The notes: generated by a model from the sequence alone, not told the origin. DNA of 38,522 nucleotides from Thermoplasmata archaeon (GCA_023130895.1 JAGMAI010000030.1:1-38522); one strand, 5' to 3'. Counted from the first letter of the stretch, positions 9,266 through 18,723 are shown. Numbers and translations: made by a program.

Positions 9266-11438
9266 GCGGGTGCCCTTCCGACGGATAACACCTCGCCTTG
9301 ACGCCCTTCCTCTCTATGTCGATCTTGCCGTCCTCGACCAACTTCTTGACGTGATAGTTAGCCAGTTGCCTGCTTGTCCCCATCAGCCTCGCGAGGTCGC
9401 TTATCGACATGCCCGGGGACTCGTTCACCCGCTCGAGTATGTCCTCCTGGATCGCGTGGAGGCCGTTGTCCGGTATCTTCATCCCGACGGGATAGAAGAT
9501 CTTCCTGCTCCCCTTCGGCTTGGACACTATCAGCCCCTCCCGCTCGAGGACGTCCAGATGATAGGTCAGCGTCCCGTTGTTCAGCTGCAGGTTCCGCTTT
9601 ATCGCGGTGTAGTGCTCTCCAGGATGCACCTTGATGTAACCGTAGATCTGACCGCGCAGGAAGTGGTCCAGGATGTCCTTGCGCTTGAGCTTGACGTACA
9701 GCGGTATGAGAAGGAACTTGAAGAGGCCGAACTTGCCCACCTCGGTGTTGAGGAACCCGCCAACGAAGGCGGCCGCGAGGAGTCCGAGCCCCAGCGGGAT
9801 AATGATCGGGAACTCCTGAGCGGGAGCCTTGACGGCCACGTGGATCTCATCGCTGTCCACGTTCCCGTCGTCGTCCTCCACGTGCAGGGTGACAGTGTAG
9901 TTGCCCGCCGCCTCGAATGCGTAGGTCACCATCTGACCGGGAAGCTCAACGCTTGCATCGCCCAGCTCGATGACCCACAGGAAACTGGCGGTGTCCCAGA
10001 ACCTCGGGTCGTTGTCCGAGCAGTTGCCAGCGTCGAAGAGAACAGAATCGCCCACATTAGCCTCTCTGAAGCCTCCCGCATCCGCGACGGGCGGAGTCGT
10101 GTCCTGCACGAATATGTTGATGTGGTCAACGTCCTCGTTGCCCTCTGGGTCTGTCACCGTGAGCGTGATTGTGTATCTACCGGGCGTCCAGAAGACGTAG
10201 TCGACCGTGATCCCCTCCAACCTCACCGAAGTGCCCTGGTTGTCGAACTCCCATACGAAGCCTCCTTGCTCGTGGAGATTGGGATCGTTATCCGTCGAGC
10301 CGCTCGCGTCAAGGAGCAGGACCACGTCCTCGTCGACATCCCTGTTCCCGCCTGCATCTGCCCTGGGCGGTGTGAGGTCAACAGCAAAGCCCAGCTCCAC
10401 CCACGTGTTGCCCTCTATCCACCTGAGCGCCTCGGCCTCATGACCCTCCTTGCTGGCGAGTACCACGTACGGGTTGTGGGTCATGGTCTCGAGCCGAGTC
10501 AGCACAGCTTCCGTGATGATCGCCCTTTCCACGAGCCCGAACTCGTCCGTCACGAAGGTCGTGTTCTCTCCGAGCTCGCTTGAGAAGGTCACCTCGGCGC
10601 CGTGAACGGGACTGCCGAACTCATCGAAGACCTCAGCGGTGACGAACCATTGCACCGTCAGGGTGGAGAGGTCGTCCTCGATGGCGACCTTGGTCCACTC
10701 GACTGGTGAATTGATGAAACTCGCGTGCGAATCCTCCTCGAGAACCACGTCAAGAAAGGCGCTCTGGACCGTTGAATTTGTCACCGTTATCTGCGAACCG
10801 AGGGTGTGGATAGAGATGCCGTTCAAGGCAACAGTGGATGAGTCGATGATTGCCTCTGAGTTCCGCAGATATATGCCCCATTCACCCGACTCCATCACGG
10901 AAGAATCGGTCATCTTCAGCGAGGAGTTTGCCGAGTATATCCCCGCATAGTGGTTGTCATGGAAGTGCACATCCTCGAGGACGACAGATGCATGGTTCGC
11001 CAGGCGCAAAGCGCGATGCCCATACCCGATCCTCGCATTCCTGATGATGTTCTCTGGCTGCGTGAGGAGTATGCTGGTCCAGTCACCGGGATGCTTGACT
11101 GTTTCGTTCGATGTGAAGACTATGGCCTCTCCCTCCGAACCGTCAGCTTGAAGGTGACCCTCGATTACCAGGCTCACGTTAGATTCGATCCGCACCTCAA
11201 CGCCGGGGTCTATGACCAGCGTCTTGCCAAAGTCTAGGGACGCGTTCTCGATGATCACAATCGGGCTTTCATCAAAGGTCCAGTGCGTGTCCGTTATCTC
11301 CCCGTGAACGTACGTAGGTCCGGCGGAAGCCTGAGGAGGAATACTATAGAGGCAGGAAAGAAGTAGCGCTGACAATAGAGCAATTGCGGAGCCCAGTCGA
11401 GCAGTGCTTTTCGCCTCTTCCCTGCCTTGTGTTTTCAA
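9249..11438 (-). CDS. Transmembrane PKD-domain protein with C-terminal cytoplasmic tandem winged-helix domains
   Basis: 729 aa: signal peptide, beta-helix-like segment, two PKD repeats (DASGSTDNDPNLHEQGGFVWEFDNQG..VTLTVTDPEGN; DAGNCSDNDPRFWDTASFLW..YTVTLHVEDDDGN), TM IIIPLGLGLLAAAFVGGFL, then two wHTH (GEHYTAIKRNLQLNNGTLTYHLDVLEREGLI and GMSISDLARLMGTSRQLANYHVKKLVEDGKI). Confidence 0.85.
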   Translation of the reverse strand: MKTQGREEAKSTARLGSAIALLSALLLSCLYSIPPQASAGPTYVHGEITDTHWTFDESPIVIIENASLDFGKTLVIDPGVEVRIESNVSLVIEGHLQADGSEGEAIVFTSNETVKHPGDWTSILLTQPENIIRNARIGYGHRALRLANHASVVLEDVHFHDNHYAGIYSANSSLKMTDSSVMESGEWGIYLRNSEAIIDSSTVALNGISIHTLGSQITVTNSTVQSAFLDVVLEEDSHASFINSPVEWTKVAIEDDLSTLTVQWFVTAEVFDEFGSPVHGAEVTFSSELGENTTFVTDEFGLVERAIITEAVLTRLETMTHNPYVVLASKEGHEAEALRWIEGNTWVELGFAVDLTPPRADAGGNRDVDEDVVLLLDASGSTDNDPNLHEQGGFVWEFDNQGTSVRLEGITVDYVFWTPGRYTITLTVTDPEGNEDVDHINIFVQDTTPPVADAGGFREANVGDSVLFDAGNCSDNDPRFWDTASFLWVIELGDASVELPGQMVTYAFEAAGNYTVTLHVEDDDGNVDSDEIHVAVKAPAQEFPIIIPLGLGLLAAAFVGGFLNTEVGKFGLFKFLLIPLYVKLKRKDILDHFLRGQIYGYIKVHPGEHYTAIKRNLQLNNGTLTYHLDVLEREGLIVSKPKGSRKIFYPVGMKIPDNGLHAIQEDILERVNESPGMSISDLARLMGTSRQLANYHVKKLVEDGKIDIERKGVKARCYPSEGHPPRSAF

Positions 11439-11457
11439 TCGCCTCAGTCCCGTGTAA

Positions 11458-14109
11458 TTATAGCACGTATCGTCTAATAAGCATGATGGCCGCTATTATG
11501 AGCGGTATCCCGAGCGCTATGGGCAGTATCACGTCCCTGATAGGCGGCCAGGGCGGCGCGATCATGCCTCCATGGTTGTCGACGACCACGTCGACGCTGA
11601 CCACGTCGGAGTACAACTCACCATCATAGGCGCGCGCGTGCACCGTATGGTTTCCATTGTCGTACTCGGTCGTGTCCCAGAGATACGCCCATGTGGACCA
11701 GCTTCCGTCGCCGGATGTGTCCGTGGCGTTCTGCCACTCACCGTCGTCTATCTTCACCTGGACGAGATCGACCTCGTCCCCCGGGTCGGGATCGCTGGCG
11801 TATCCGTACACGAGGTACTCCCCGTCCACGGTCTCGTTCTCGACCGGATGGACGATTTCCAACTCGGGTGCGTTGTTGAGGTTGTCAACGCCCACCTCCA
11901 CGCAGTCAAGCTCGGAGTGGTGCTCTCCGTCATATGCACGAGCACAAACAGTATGGTTCCCGTTCTCGTACTCGCCAGTGTTCCACTCGTAGGCCCAGTG
12001 CGACCAGCTGCCGTCTCCGGAGACGTCTGTGGCGTCCTCCCACTCGTCCTCGTCTATCTTGACCTGGACGAGCTCCACGCCCCCGTCGTCCTCAGCGATC
12101 CCGTTGACGAGAACGATGCCGCTGAGCAGCGCACCGTCATCTGGATAGAGTATCTCGACCTCTGGCGGATCGTTCACATTGTCCGTGCACGCGATCACGG
12201 TGGCATTGTCGGACCAGAGCTCGCCGTCGTAGGACCTTGCGAGGATCCTGTAGCAGTCGTCATCCCACTCGGGGGTGATCCACTCGTACGCCCACTGGTA
12301 CCAGCTGTCGTCCGGGGAGACGTCCTTTGCCAAGTGCCACTCGCCGTCGCCTATCTTCACCTGAACCTTGGTTATGCGGTCGCCTTCATCGTTGTCCCAC
12401 GCCTTCCCGTGGATGAGATAGAACCCGCTCACTTCCTCGTTGTGCTCGGGATGGATGATCGATACCTCGGGCTTGCCGTTATCGTTCTCCACGATGACCT
12501 CTCGGACGTCCACGTCGGACCAGCCGCACTCGGAACCGGCCTTTGCCCTGACCCAGTGCTCCCCGTTCTCGTAGTCACGGGTGTTCCAGTGGAAAGCCCA
12601 TGTCCGGTAGTCGGGGCCCCAAGATGTATCGGTCGCCTCGTGCCAATCGCCCTCATCGATCCTCACCAGGACGTGAGAGACGCCGTACCCGGGGTTCGGG
12701 TCATCGGCCCTTCCGTGGATGAGCACAATCCCGCTGAGAACGTCCCCGTTCTCGGGATGCACTATCTGGACGGTCGGTGCCTCGCAGCCACCGTTCTCAA
12801 CGATGACCTTGATCCAGTCTAGCTCGGACCAGTGAACGCCGTCAGAGCCCTTGGCATGGATCCAGTGTATTCCGTCCTCCCACTGTGTGGTATCCCACTC
12901 CCACTTCCAGTACTCGAAGCCTTCCTCCATTCCCATCCAGGTGGCCTCGTGCCAGTCGCCGGTCTCGTCTATCATCACGAGGACCTCGAGCAGCTCGTTG
13001 TCATCGAAGCACTTGATCCAGACGTCCACCCAGCCGCTGACGACCTCCTCCCAATCGGGCTCGACTATCTCGCACGTCGGCGGGTCGTTGACGTTGTCCA
13101 CGTAGACGTGTATGTCCACGTACTCGGAGTAATCCTCACCGTCGAACGCTCTGGCGACGACCGCGTGCCATCCGTCCTCGAACTCCGTCGTGTCCCACTC
13201 GTACTCCCAGGTGTGCCAATCACCGTCGGGCGAGACGTCCGTGGCGTTGAACCACTCCTCTGTCCCGTCGAAAGCGACCTGCACGAGCTCGACCTGGTCG
13301 CCCTCATCAGGGTCCCCAGAGTGGCCCCACACGGTCACTGTCCCGCCGACCTCGGACCAGTCTGGCGGGTGCTCGATGTTCACCCAGGGCGGAGTGTTCG
13401 GCTCCTCGTTCATTATGTAGACATGTATGTCCGTCAGCTCGGAGTAGTCTTCACCATCAAAGGCCCTGACCACGAAATAGTGCCACCCGTCCTCGAAGGT
13501 CGTCGTGTCCCAGATGTACTCCCAGGTCCACCAGTCGCCCTCGTTGGATGTGTCCGTGCAGTTGAGCCAGTCTTCCGTGTTGTCGAAGGAGATCTGCACA
13601 AGCTCGACCACATCGCCCTCGTCCGGGTCGGATGCGTGACCCCATATCTCGACGGTCCCCCCGACCTCGCTGTAGTCCGGCGGGTGCTCCACCCAAACGT
13701 GCGGCGGGGAGTTCTCGTTCTGCACGATGAAGCCGAGATCAGCGTAGCCGTAGAACTCTCCGTCATACGCCCTCGCGACTATGTAGTGCTCCCCATCAGC
13801 AACGAGAGTGCTGTCCCAATCGTAGTCCCAGTGGAACCAGTTCCCTGACAGGTCGTTCGCGAGCACCCAGTCGTCGGGGCTGTCGATGGAGACCTCCACG
13901 GTCACGACCTCGACATCGTCCTCCGACAAACCCTGGAAGGTGACAACCCCGCTGACCGTCTGCCCAGGGTCAGGGTAGGTTATCACGACCACCGGTGGCT
14001 CGTTGGCCAACGCGATGGTGAGTGCACCCATCCCCACGACAAGTGCCAGAAACAGTGTCAAAACGATCTTGATGCTATGCCCATTACGTCCAAACCCACT
14101 TGAGTCCAT
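11458..14109 (-). CDS. Surface protein with eight tandem acidic/Trp-rich Ig-like repeats and C-terminal TM anchor
   Basis: 883 aa; eight ~95-aa repeats of type PxVxIxHPxxxxxVSGxxxxxGxAxDxxxGDxVxxVQVxIDxxEWxxATDxSxDGxWxxWxYxWDTxExxDGxHxVxARAYDGExYS; C-terminal VILPIALGIPLIIAAIMLIRRYVL. Confidence 0.85.
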   Translation of the reverse strand: MDSSGFGRNGHSIKIVLTLFLALVVGMGALTIALANEPPVVVITYPDPGQTVSGVVTFQGLSEDDVEVVTVEVSIDSPDDWVLANDLSGNWFHWDYDWDSTLVADGEHYIVARAYDGEFYGYADLGFIVQNENSPPHVWVEHPPDYSEVGGTVEIWGHASDPDEGDVVELVQISFDNTEDWLNCTDTSNEGDWWTWEYIWDTTTFEDGWHYFVVRAFDGEDYSELTDIHVYIMNEEPNTPPWVNIEHPPDWSEVGGTVTVWGHSGDPDEGDQVELVQVAFDGTEEWFNATDVSPDGDWHTWEYEWDTTEFEDGWHAVVARAFDGEDYSEYVDIHVYVDNVNDPPTCEIVEPDWEEVVSGWVDVWIKCFDDNELLEVLVMIDETGDWHEATWMGMEEGFEYWKWEWDTTQWEDGIHWIHAKGSDGVHWSELDWIKVIVENGGCEAPTVQIVHPENGDVLSGIVLIHGRADDPNPGYGVSHVLVRIDEGDWHEATDTSWGPDYRTWAFHWNTRDYENGEHWVRAKAGSECGWSDVDVREVIVENDNGKPEVSIIHPEHNEEVSGFYLIHGKAWDNDEGDRITKVQVKIGDGEWHLAKDVSPDDSWYQWAYEWITPEWDDDCYRILARSYDGELWSDNATVIACTDNVNDPPEVEILYPDDGALLSGIVLVNGIAEDDGGVELVQVKIDEDEWEDATDVSGDGSWSHWAYEWNTGEYENGNHTVCARAYDGEHHSELDCVEVGVDNLNNAPELEIVHPVENETVDGEYLVYGYASDPDPGDEVDLVQVKIDDGEWQNATDTSGDGSWSTWAYLWDTTEYDNGNHTVHARAYDGELYSDVVSVDVVVDNHGGMIAPPWPPIRDVILPIALGIPLIIAAIMLIRRYVL

Positions 14110-14188
14110 TCTAACTCACCAGGATTTCAGAGGTGAGGAGGATATAAGTTAAGATTTGAACGGCTTTTTCCTCGTATTAAAGGATTCC

Positions 14189-14647
14189 TCACTGCCCGCG
14201 GTGCACCCTCTCCATCCATTCCGGTTCAGTAACGCCCATCGCGCTGTCGTGATGTTTGGTGTATGGCTTTATGTCCAGCACTGGAGAGCCGTCAAGGGCG
14301 TCCAGGCCTTTCACCCTGAGGACGTTGCCGTCTCTGCCGAGGACCTCCACGGTCTCGAGACCTATCGGGTTCGGTCTCCTGGGGGAGCGGGTGGCGAACA
14401 CGCCGACTATGGGAAGCGAGGGGTCTCCCATCGGGCGGACCTTGAGGACCTTCCTCTCCTCCTCCGGTATCCTGTTGAGCCAGTAGACGATGATGGCGTG
14501 GGAGTGGTGCTCGATCCCGTCAAGACAGTCCCGGAGGTCCTCTTCGACAACGATCTCGGAGACGATGTCCCTGTACGCCTCCCCGGAGACCTTCTCCGTC
14601 ATCTCGTTCCTCACGAAGCCCACTGGGCGGAGCGTGATGTCGCTCAT
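14189..14647 (-). CDS. trmO: TrmO/TsaA-family tRNA (t6A37)-N6-methyltransferase
   Basis: 152 aa with TsaA/TrmO hallmarks: LRPVGFVRNEM, ATRSPRRPNPIGLETVEV, VKGLDALDGSPVLDIKPY. Confidence 0.88.
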   Translation of the reverse strand: MSDITLRPVGFVRNEMTEKVSGEAYRDIVSEIVVEEDLRDCLDGIEHHSHAIIVYWLNRIPEEERKVLKVRPMGDPSLPIVGVFATRSPRRPNPIGLETVEVLGRDGNVLRVKGLDALDGSPVLDIKPYTKHHDSAMGVTEPEWMERVHRGQ

Positions 14648-15465
14648 CCGACCATTTCCCTTCTCCTGAAGAACAGGAATGCTAGAATCGAAGAGGCTAT
14701 GAAGTAGCCTGCCATGGTAGCCGCACTTGTAGCCAACTCCGGTACATAGAAGCAGATGGTCTGCCTGGCTTGCTGAATGCAGAACTTCCCCGCTTGGTAT
14801 TCTGGTTCCATGACATAGGTCACGGTGTCTCCGCTCTGTGTGACGAGGAACCAGGGGTCAACCTCCGCCATACCTAGTGCCATTCCGACCATTGGAAGCA
14901 CGAAGAGGAAGAGAATGAAGGTTAGGACAGTCGATCCGATTATGCCCTTCATTATAGCGCTTATTGCATACGCCACACCCAGCGCAGCTGAGAGATACAG
15001 GACTGCCAGGAGAAGAGAATACGCCAATTCGATAGTCACTGTCTTGTACATTCCCCCAATGAACAAGACAATGAGTCCATAGTATACTGATATGACAATA
15101 ACAGAGGCAATCATGCTTGCACTGAATTTCCCCAGGAAGATCGTCAGTCTTTTCACGGGATTAGGAAACAGCACGAATCCTGTCCTCTGCTGGAACTCCC
15201 CCACGAGAGCATCACTGCCAAAGAGGGTGGCACAGAGCAGGATGAGTACGCTCATAAAACCAAGATAGATCTGCGAATAGCCCTCGAACGTCGAGGGATA
15301 GTCCACACCCGCTGCTGGAAATAACAGAAGCACAAAGAAGAAGATGAGAAACAAGACGATGAAGATCACCCAGATCCTCTTCTTCCTCAGATGACCCAGC
15401 AATTCATACCTCGTGATAGTGACGTACTGGTCTGCGCCTGATGGTATCGTCGTCTTCTCAACCAT
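14644..15465 (-). CDS. ABC transporter permease (ABC-2 type)
   Basis: 273 aa, six hydrophobic segments; lies between an ABC ATPase and trmO, with 4-nt overlap to trmO. Confidence 0.85.
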   Translation of the reverse strand: MVEKTTIPSGADQYVTITRYELLGHLRKKRIWVIFIVLFLIFFFVLLLFPAAGVDYPSTFEGYSQIYLGFMSVLILLCATLFGSDALVGEFQQRTGFVLFPNPVKRLTIFLGKFSASMIASVIVISVYYGLIVLFIGGMYKTVTIELAYSLLLAVLYLSAALGVAYAISAIMKGIIGSTVLTFILFLFVLPMVGMALGMAEVDPWFLVTQSGDTVTYVMEPEYQAGKFCIQQARQTICFYVPELATSAATMAGYFIASSILAFLFFRRREMVG

Positions 15466-15466
15466 G

Positions 15467-16399
15467 TCAGGAACTCCCTATCATATCCATGTACAGGTCC
15501 TCGAGCTCCATTCCGACGGACTGGAACGAGACGACCATCGCACCTTTGGCAATCATTTCTGCCAGCATCTTCGCTCTGTCTTGGTCGTTTCCCCCGAACC
15601 TGAGGTTGACGATTTCCGGATGAACCAGGCTGACCTCAGCAACCCCTTCGAAGTTCTTGATGGTATCGAGTTGCTCCTCCGTAATGGGCTCCACTAGCCT
15701 GATTTCCAGCTTCTTTGCCCCCGTCAGCTTGCTGATGTTCTCGACCTTGTCGAAGAAGATGAGCCTCCCCTTGTCCACCATGGCGACCCAGTCGCAGACC
15801 TCCTGGGCCTCGTATAACAGATGAGAACTCATGAAGATCGTTCGCTTCTCCTTCTTGAGATCCTTGATTATTTCTCGGACCTCGATCATTCCACGCGGGT
15901 CGAGCCCGCTCGTGGGCTCGTCTAGTATCAGGACCGTGGGCTCGTGAAGCAAAGCCTGGGCGATTCCGAGCCTCTGCTTCATGCCCTTGGAGAACTTCCC
16001 TATCCTCGTCGTCGCCCACTCTTCCATATGGACCTGTTCCAGGACGCGTTTCGAACGATCTCTGACGTACTCCTCACCCATGCCACGCAGTCTTCCGAGG
16101 TAGTCCAGCGTCTCGATCGGTGTGAGATAGGGATAGAACTCCGGTGTCTCGACAACGGAACCGACGTTCATGAGTGCCGCTTTCGGGCTCTCTCGGATGT
16201 CAAACCCCTCCACGTAGGCCTTCCCGGCGGTTGATCTAATCAGGCTCGTGAGTATCTTTATCGTGGTCGTCTTCCCCGCGCCGTTGGGACCTATGAAGCC
16301 CACGCATACGTCTGGCCCTATGGTCAGGGTCAGCTCGTCCAAGGCGGGGAACCCGTTGTACATCTTCGTCAAGCCGACGGTTTTGATGACCTCTCGCAT
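15467..16399 (-). CDS. ABC transporter ATP-binding protein
   Basis: 310 aa; Walker A GPNGAGKTTTIK, signature FSKGMKQRLGIAQAL, Walker B VLILDEPTSGLDP. Confidence 0.95.
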   Translation of the reverse strand: MREVIKTVGLTKMYNGFPALDELTLTIGPDVCVGFIGPNGAGKTTTIKILTSLIRSTAGKAYVEGFDIRESPKAALMNVGSVVETPEFYPYLTPIETLDYLGRLRGMGEEYVRDRSKRVLEQVHMEEWATTRIGKFSKGMKQRLGIAQALLHEPTVLILDEPTSGLDPRGMIEVREIIKDLKKEKRTIFMSSHLLYEAQEVCDWVAMVDKGRLIFFDKVENISKLTGAKKLEIRLVEPITEEQLDTIKNFEGVAEVSLVHPEIVNLRFGGNDQDRAKMLAEMIAKGAMVVSFQSVGMELEDLYMDMIGSS

Positions 16400-16498
16400 C
16401 GACCACTCAAAAGCAGGGACAGTATTTTAAGCTTGATTGCGCGGGCCTCTCGAAAACGTTAAGTCTCGCGGAGGTTTTCCAGCAAAGGGTGAGATACG

Positions 16499-17266
16499 AT
16501 GGAGGACGACATAAGATTCCATGAGTACAAGAAGTGGGACTTCTCCAATTCCTTGGTCCTGACGAGTTTCCCCACGATCGGGCTCGTCAGCACGATAGCC
16601 GGGAGCTTTCTCGTGAAGACGCTCAAGATGGAGCTCGTGGGCGCGATTGTCTCCAGCAAGCTGCCGCCCGTTGCGCTCATACACGAGGGGAAGGTGTCCC
16701 CAGCCTTCAGGATCTACTCCACCTCGCAGAAGTGCGGGCCGGACAACGAGTGCGACCAGCTGACGGTGCTGCTCTCGGAGTTCATGCCCAGGGCCGATGC
16801 CATCGAGCCTCTCGCGGTCAAGGTCCTGAACTGGGCGGTGGAGGAGGACGTGGGCTTCTTCGTTTCGCTCGAGGGCGTGAACTCGCCCGTCCCTCTCGTC
16901 GGCGACCCGAAGGTCTTCGGCGTCGGAAGCACGGCCCGGACGCAGAAGCTGATCAAGGAGTACGGTCTGGAACCGCTCAAGGATGGCATGGTCAGCGGGT
17001 TCCCGGGCGTGCTGCTCTACCTGGCGGCGATGAAGGACCAGAGTGTTCTGGCGCTCCTGTCGGAGACGAGACCCGATTTCCCGGATGCGAGGGCGGCCGC
17101 GCGGATGCTCGAAGTACTCGGGAGGATGGTGCCCAACCTGGAGATCGATCCGGAGCCCCTGCTGAAGGAAGCGGAGCTCATCGAGCAGCAGATACTCGAG
17201 TCGATAGAGAACGCCAAGCCATCATCCCCGGTGAGCCCCGAGATGCCGTCATCGATGTACGGATAG
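16499..17266 (+). CDS. Proteasome assembly chaperone family (PAC2) protein
   Basis: 255 aa; archaeal PAC2-like LTSFPTIGLVSTIAGSFLVKTLKMELVGAI, GFPGVLLYLAAMKDQSVLALLSET. Confidence 0.85.
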   Translation: MEDDIRFHEYKKWDFSNSLVLTSFPTIGLVSTIAGSFLVKTLKMELVGAIVSSKLPPVALIHEGKVSPAFRIYSTSQKCGPDNECDQLTVLLSEFMPRADAIEPLAVKVLNWAVEEDVGFFVSLEGVNSPVPLVGDPKVFGVGSTARTQKLIKEYGLEPLKDGMVSGFPGVLLYLAAMKDQSVLALLSETRPDFPDARAAARMLEVLGRMVPNLEIDPEPLLKEAELIEQQILESIENAKPSSPVSPEMPSSMYG

Positions 17267-17342
17267 GCCCGTCAGGGGTCTGAAGCCAGTCCGCAAAGTT
17301 ATTTATATCGTCCCAAATATGAGTGCGTCCCGGAGAATCTGA

Positions 17343-18239
17343 ATGGCAAAGAAGTCCCGAACAGCTGCACGGAAGGTCAAGGACAAATGGAAGTCCAAGA
17401 CGTGGTACAACATCATCGCGCCCGAGATGTTCGACAGCCGCATCCTCGGCGAGACGCCAGCGGACTCGCCCGAGAAGCTGATCAATCGCGTGACGGAGGT
17501 GACCGTCCAGGATATCACAGGCGACTTCAGCAAGATGCATATCAAGCTCAGGTTCAAGGTCCACGACGTGAGGGGAGGCGACGCCTACACGTACTTCATC
17601 GGGCACGACATGACGAGCGACTACATCCGAAGGCTCACTCGCAGGAAGAAGTCGAGAACGGACGGGACGTTCGACGTGATGACCAAGGATGACAACCTCG
17701 TCAGGATCAAGCCCATGGCGATCGCGGAGAGGAGGATACAGTCCTCGAAGCAGTCCGCCATCAGGAAGAAGATGGAGGACATAGTGAAGTCCGAAGCCTC
17801 CGGGAAGATCCTCAGCGAGCTGGTCCGGGTGATGATCATGGGAGAGATGTCCAAGAAGATCGCCGTGGCGTGCAGGAGCATCCAGCCGTTGCAGAGGGTC
17901 GAGATTCGCAAGTCTGAACTGTTGAGGATATCCAAGCTTCCCGACATCCCGGAGAAAGCGCCGGAGGAGGAGCCTGAGGAGCCACCGGCCACCGAAGAGC
18001 CGGAGGAGGGCGAGGAGCCCGCAGAAGAGACTCCCGAGGAGCCTGAGGCCGCGGAAGAGACGCCGGAGACCGCCCCAGAGGAATCTGAGGCAGCGGAAGA
18101 GACGCCTGGAGAGACGTCCGAAGAAGCCCCAGAAGAAGCTCCCGAGGAGCCCGAGGCTCCGGAAGAGCCGGCGGAAGCCTCCGAGGAAACGGTCGAGCCC
18201 GCAGAAGAGGTCGAGGAAGAGGAACCCGCCGAGTCCTAG
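17343..18239 (+). CDS. rps3ae: 30S ribosomal protein S3Ae (eS1) with long E/P/A-rich C-terminal tail
   Basis: 298 aa; WKSKTWYNIIAPEMFDSRILGETPADSPEKLINR is diagnostic of S3Ae; tail EKAPEEEPEEPPATEEPEEGEEP...EEVEEEEPAES. Confidence 0.95.
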   Translation: MAKKSRTAARKVKDKWKSKTWYNIIAPEMFDSRILGETPADSPEKLINRVTEVTVQDITGDFSKMHIKLRFKVHDVRGGDAYTYFIGHDMTSDYIRRLTRRKKSRTDGTFDVMTKDDNLVRIKPMAIAERRIQSSKQSAIRKKMEDIVKSEASGKILSELVRVMIMGEMSKKIAVACRSIQPLQRVEIRKSELLRISKLPDIPEKAPEEEPEEPPATEEPEEGEEPAEETPEEPEAAEETPETAPEESEAAEETPGETSEEAPEEAPEEPEAPEEPAEASEETVEPAEEVEEEEPAES

Positions 18240-18240
18240 T

Positions 18241-18345
18241 GTCGGGGTGGCTCAGCCTGGTGGAGCGCCAGACTCATAGGGTTCGTTCGAAGAGCGCTCC
18301 TTGGAAATCTGGAGGTCGCGGGTTCAAAGCCCGCCCCCGACACCT
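18241..18345 (+). tRNA. tRNA-Met (CAT), with 28-nt intron (18279-18306) after position 37
   Basis: Exons fold to a cloverleaf: acceptor GTCGGGG/CCCCGAC, D-stem GCTC/GAGC, anticodon stem CCAGA/TCTGG with loop CTCATA|A, T-arm GCGGG TTCAAAG CCCGC, discriminator A. Anticodon CAT at 18275-18277; D-arm resembles archaeal elongator tRNA-Met. Confidence 0.88.
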
Positions 18346-18422
18346 ATTCTGAGAAAAGACAGTGCCCGCGCTCTCGCAACTGACTAGATTCGTCCTCTCG
18401 CGAACCGCACAGCGCCAGCGGA

Positions 18423-18683
18423 TCAGTCCTCGATGACCTTGTACACGAAGTCGTTGGGACGGACCCTCTCGGCGACCTTGATGCCTACCGACTGACCCGG
18501 AGTTGCCTCCTGGATCGGGTTCCTGTCGATCTCCATGGACTCCACGGTCAGAGTGAGGTCGGTCGTCGCACCCTGTATGGCTATCTCGTCCCCTACCTTC
18601 AGGGTGCCCTCCTCGATCTGGATGGCGGCGACCATGGGCTTCGCGAAGTACTTGAACACCCTCCCGACTTTCATCTTCTCCAT
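18423..18683 (-). CDS. Small EF-Tu/EF1A domain II-like beta-barrel protein
   Basis: ORF 18423..18704; start MEKMKVGRVFKYF (18683) preferred because a TATA-like CTTTTTATCG lies at ~18714-18723. Sequence VGRVFKYFAKPMVAAIQIEEGTLKVGDEIAIQG resembles translation factor domain II. Confidence 0.75.
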   Translation of the reverse strand: MEKMKVGRVFKYFAKPMVAAIQIEEGTLKVGDEIAIQGATTDLTLTVESMEIDRNPIQEATPGQSVGIKVAERVRPNDFVYKVIED

Positions 18684-18723
18684 GTAACCAACCGAGAACA
18701 ACATCGGTTTGAACGATAAAAAG

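Noticed and set aside
9270-10583. Plus-strand ORF of 437 aa
   Set aside because: Antisense to the PKD-wHTH gene; composition typical of shadow ORFs.
11572-13848. Long plus-strand ORFs 11572..12822 (416 aa) and 12832..13848 (338 aa)
   Set aside because: Antisense shadows of the 883-aa repeat protein, caused by high GC and repeat periodicity; V/D/P-rich composition and no family motifs.
18241-18345. tRNA-Ser with long variable arm
   Set aside because: The extra sequence interrupts the anticodon loop after CTCATA; removing 28 nt restores a perfect CCAGA/TCTGG anticodon stem with CAT anticodon.
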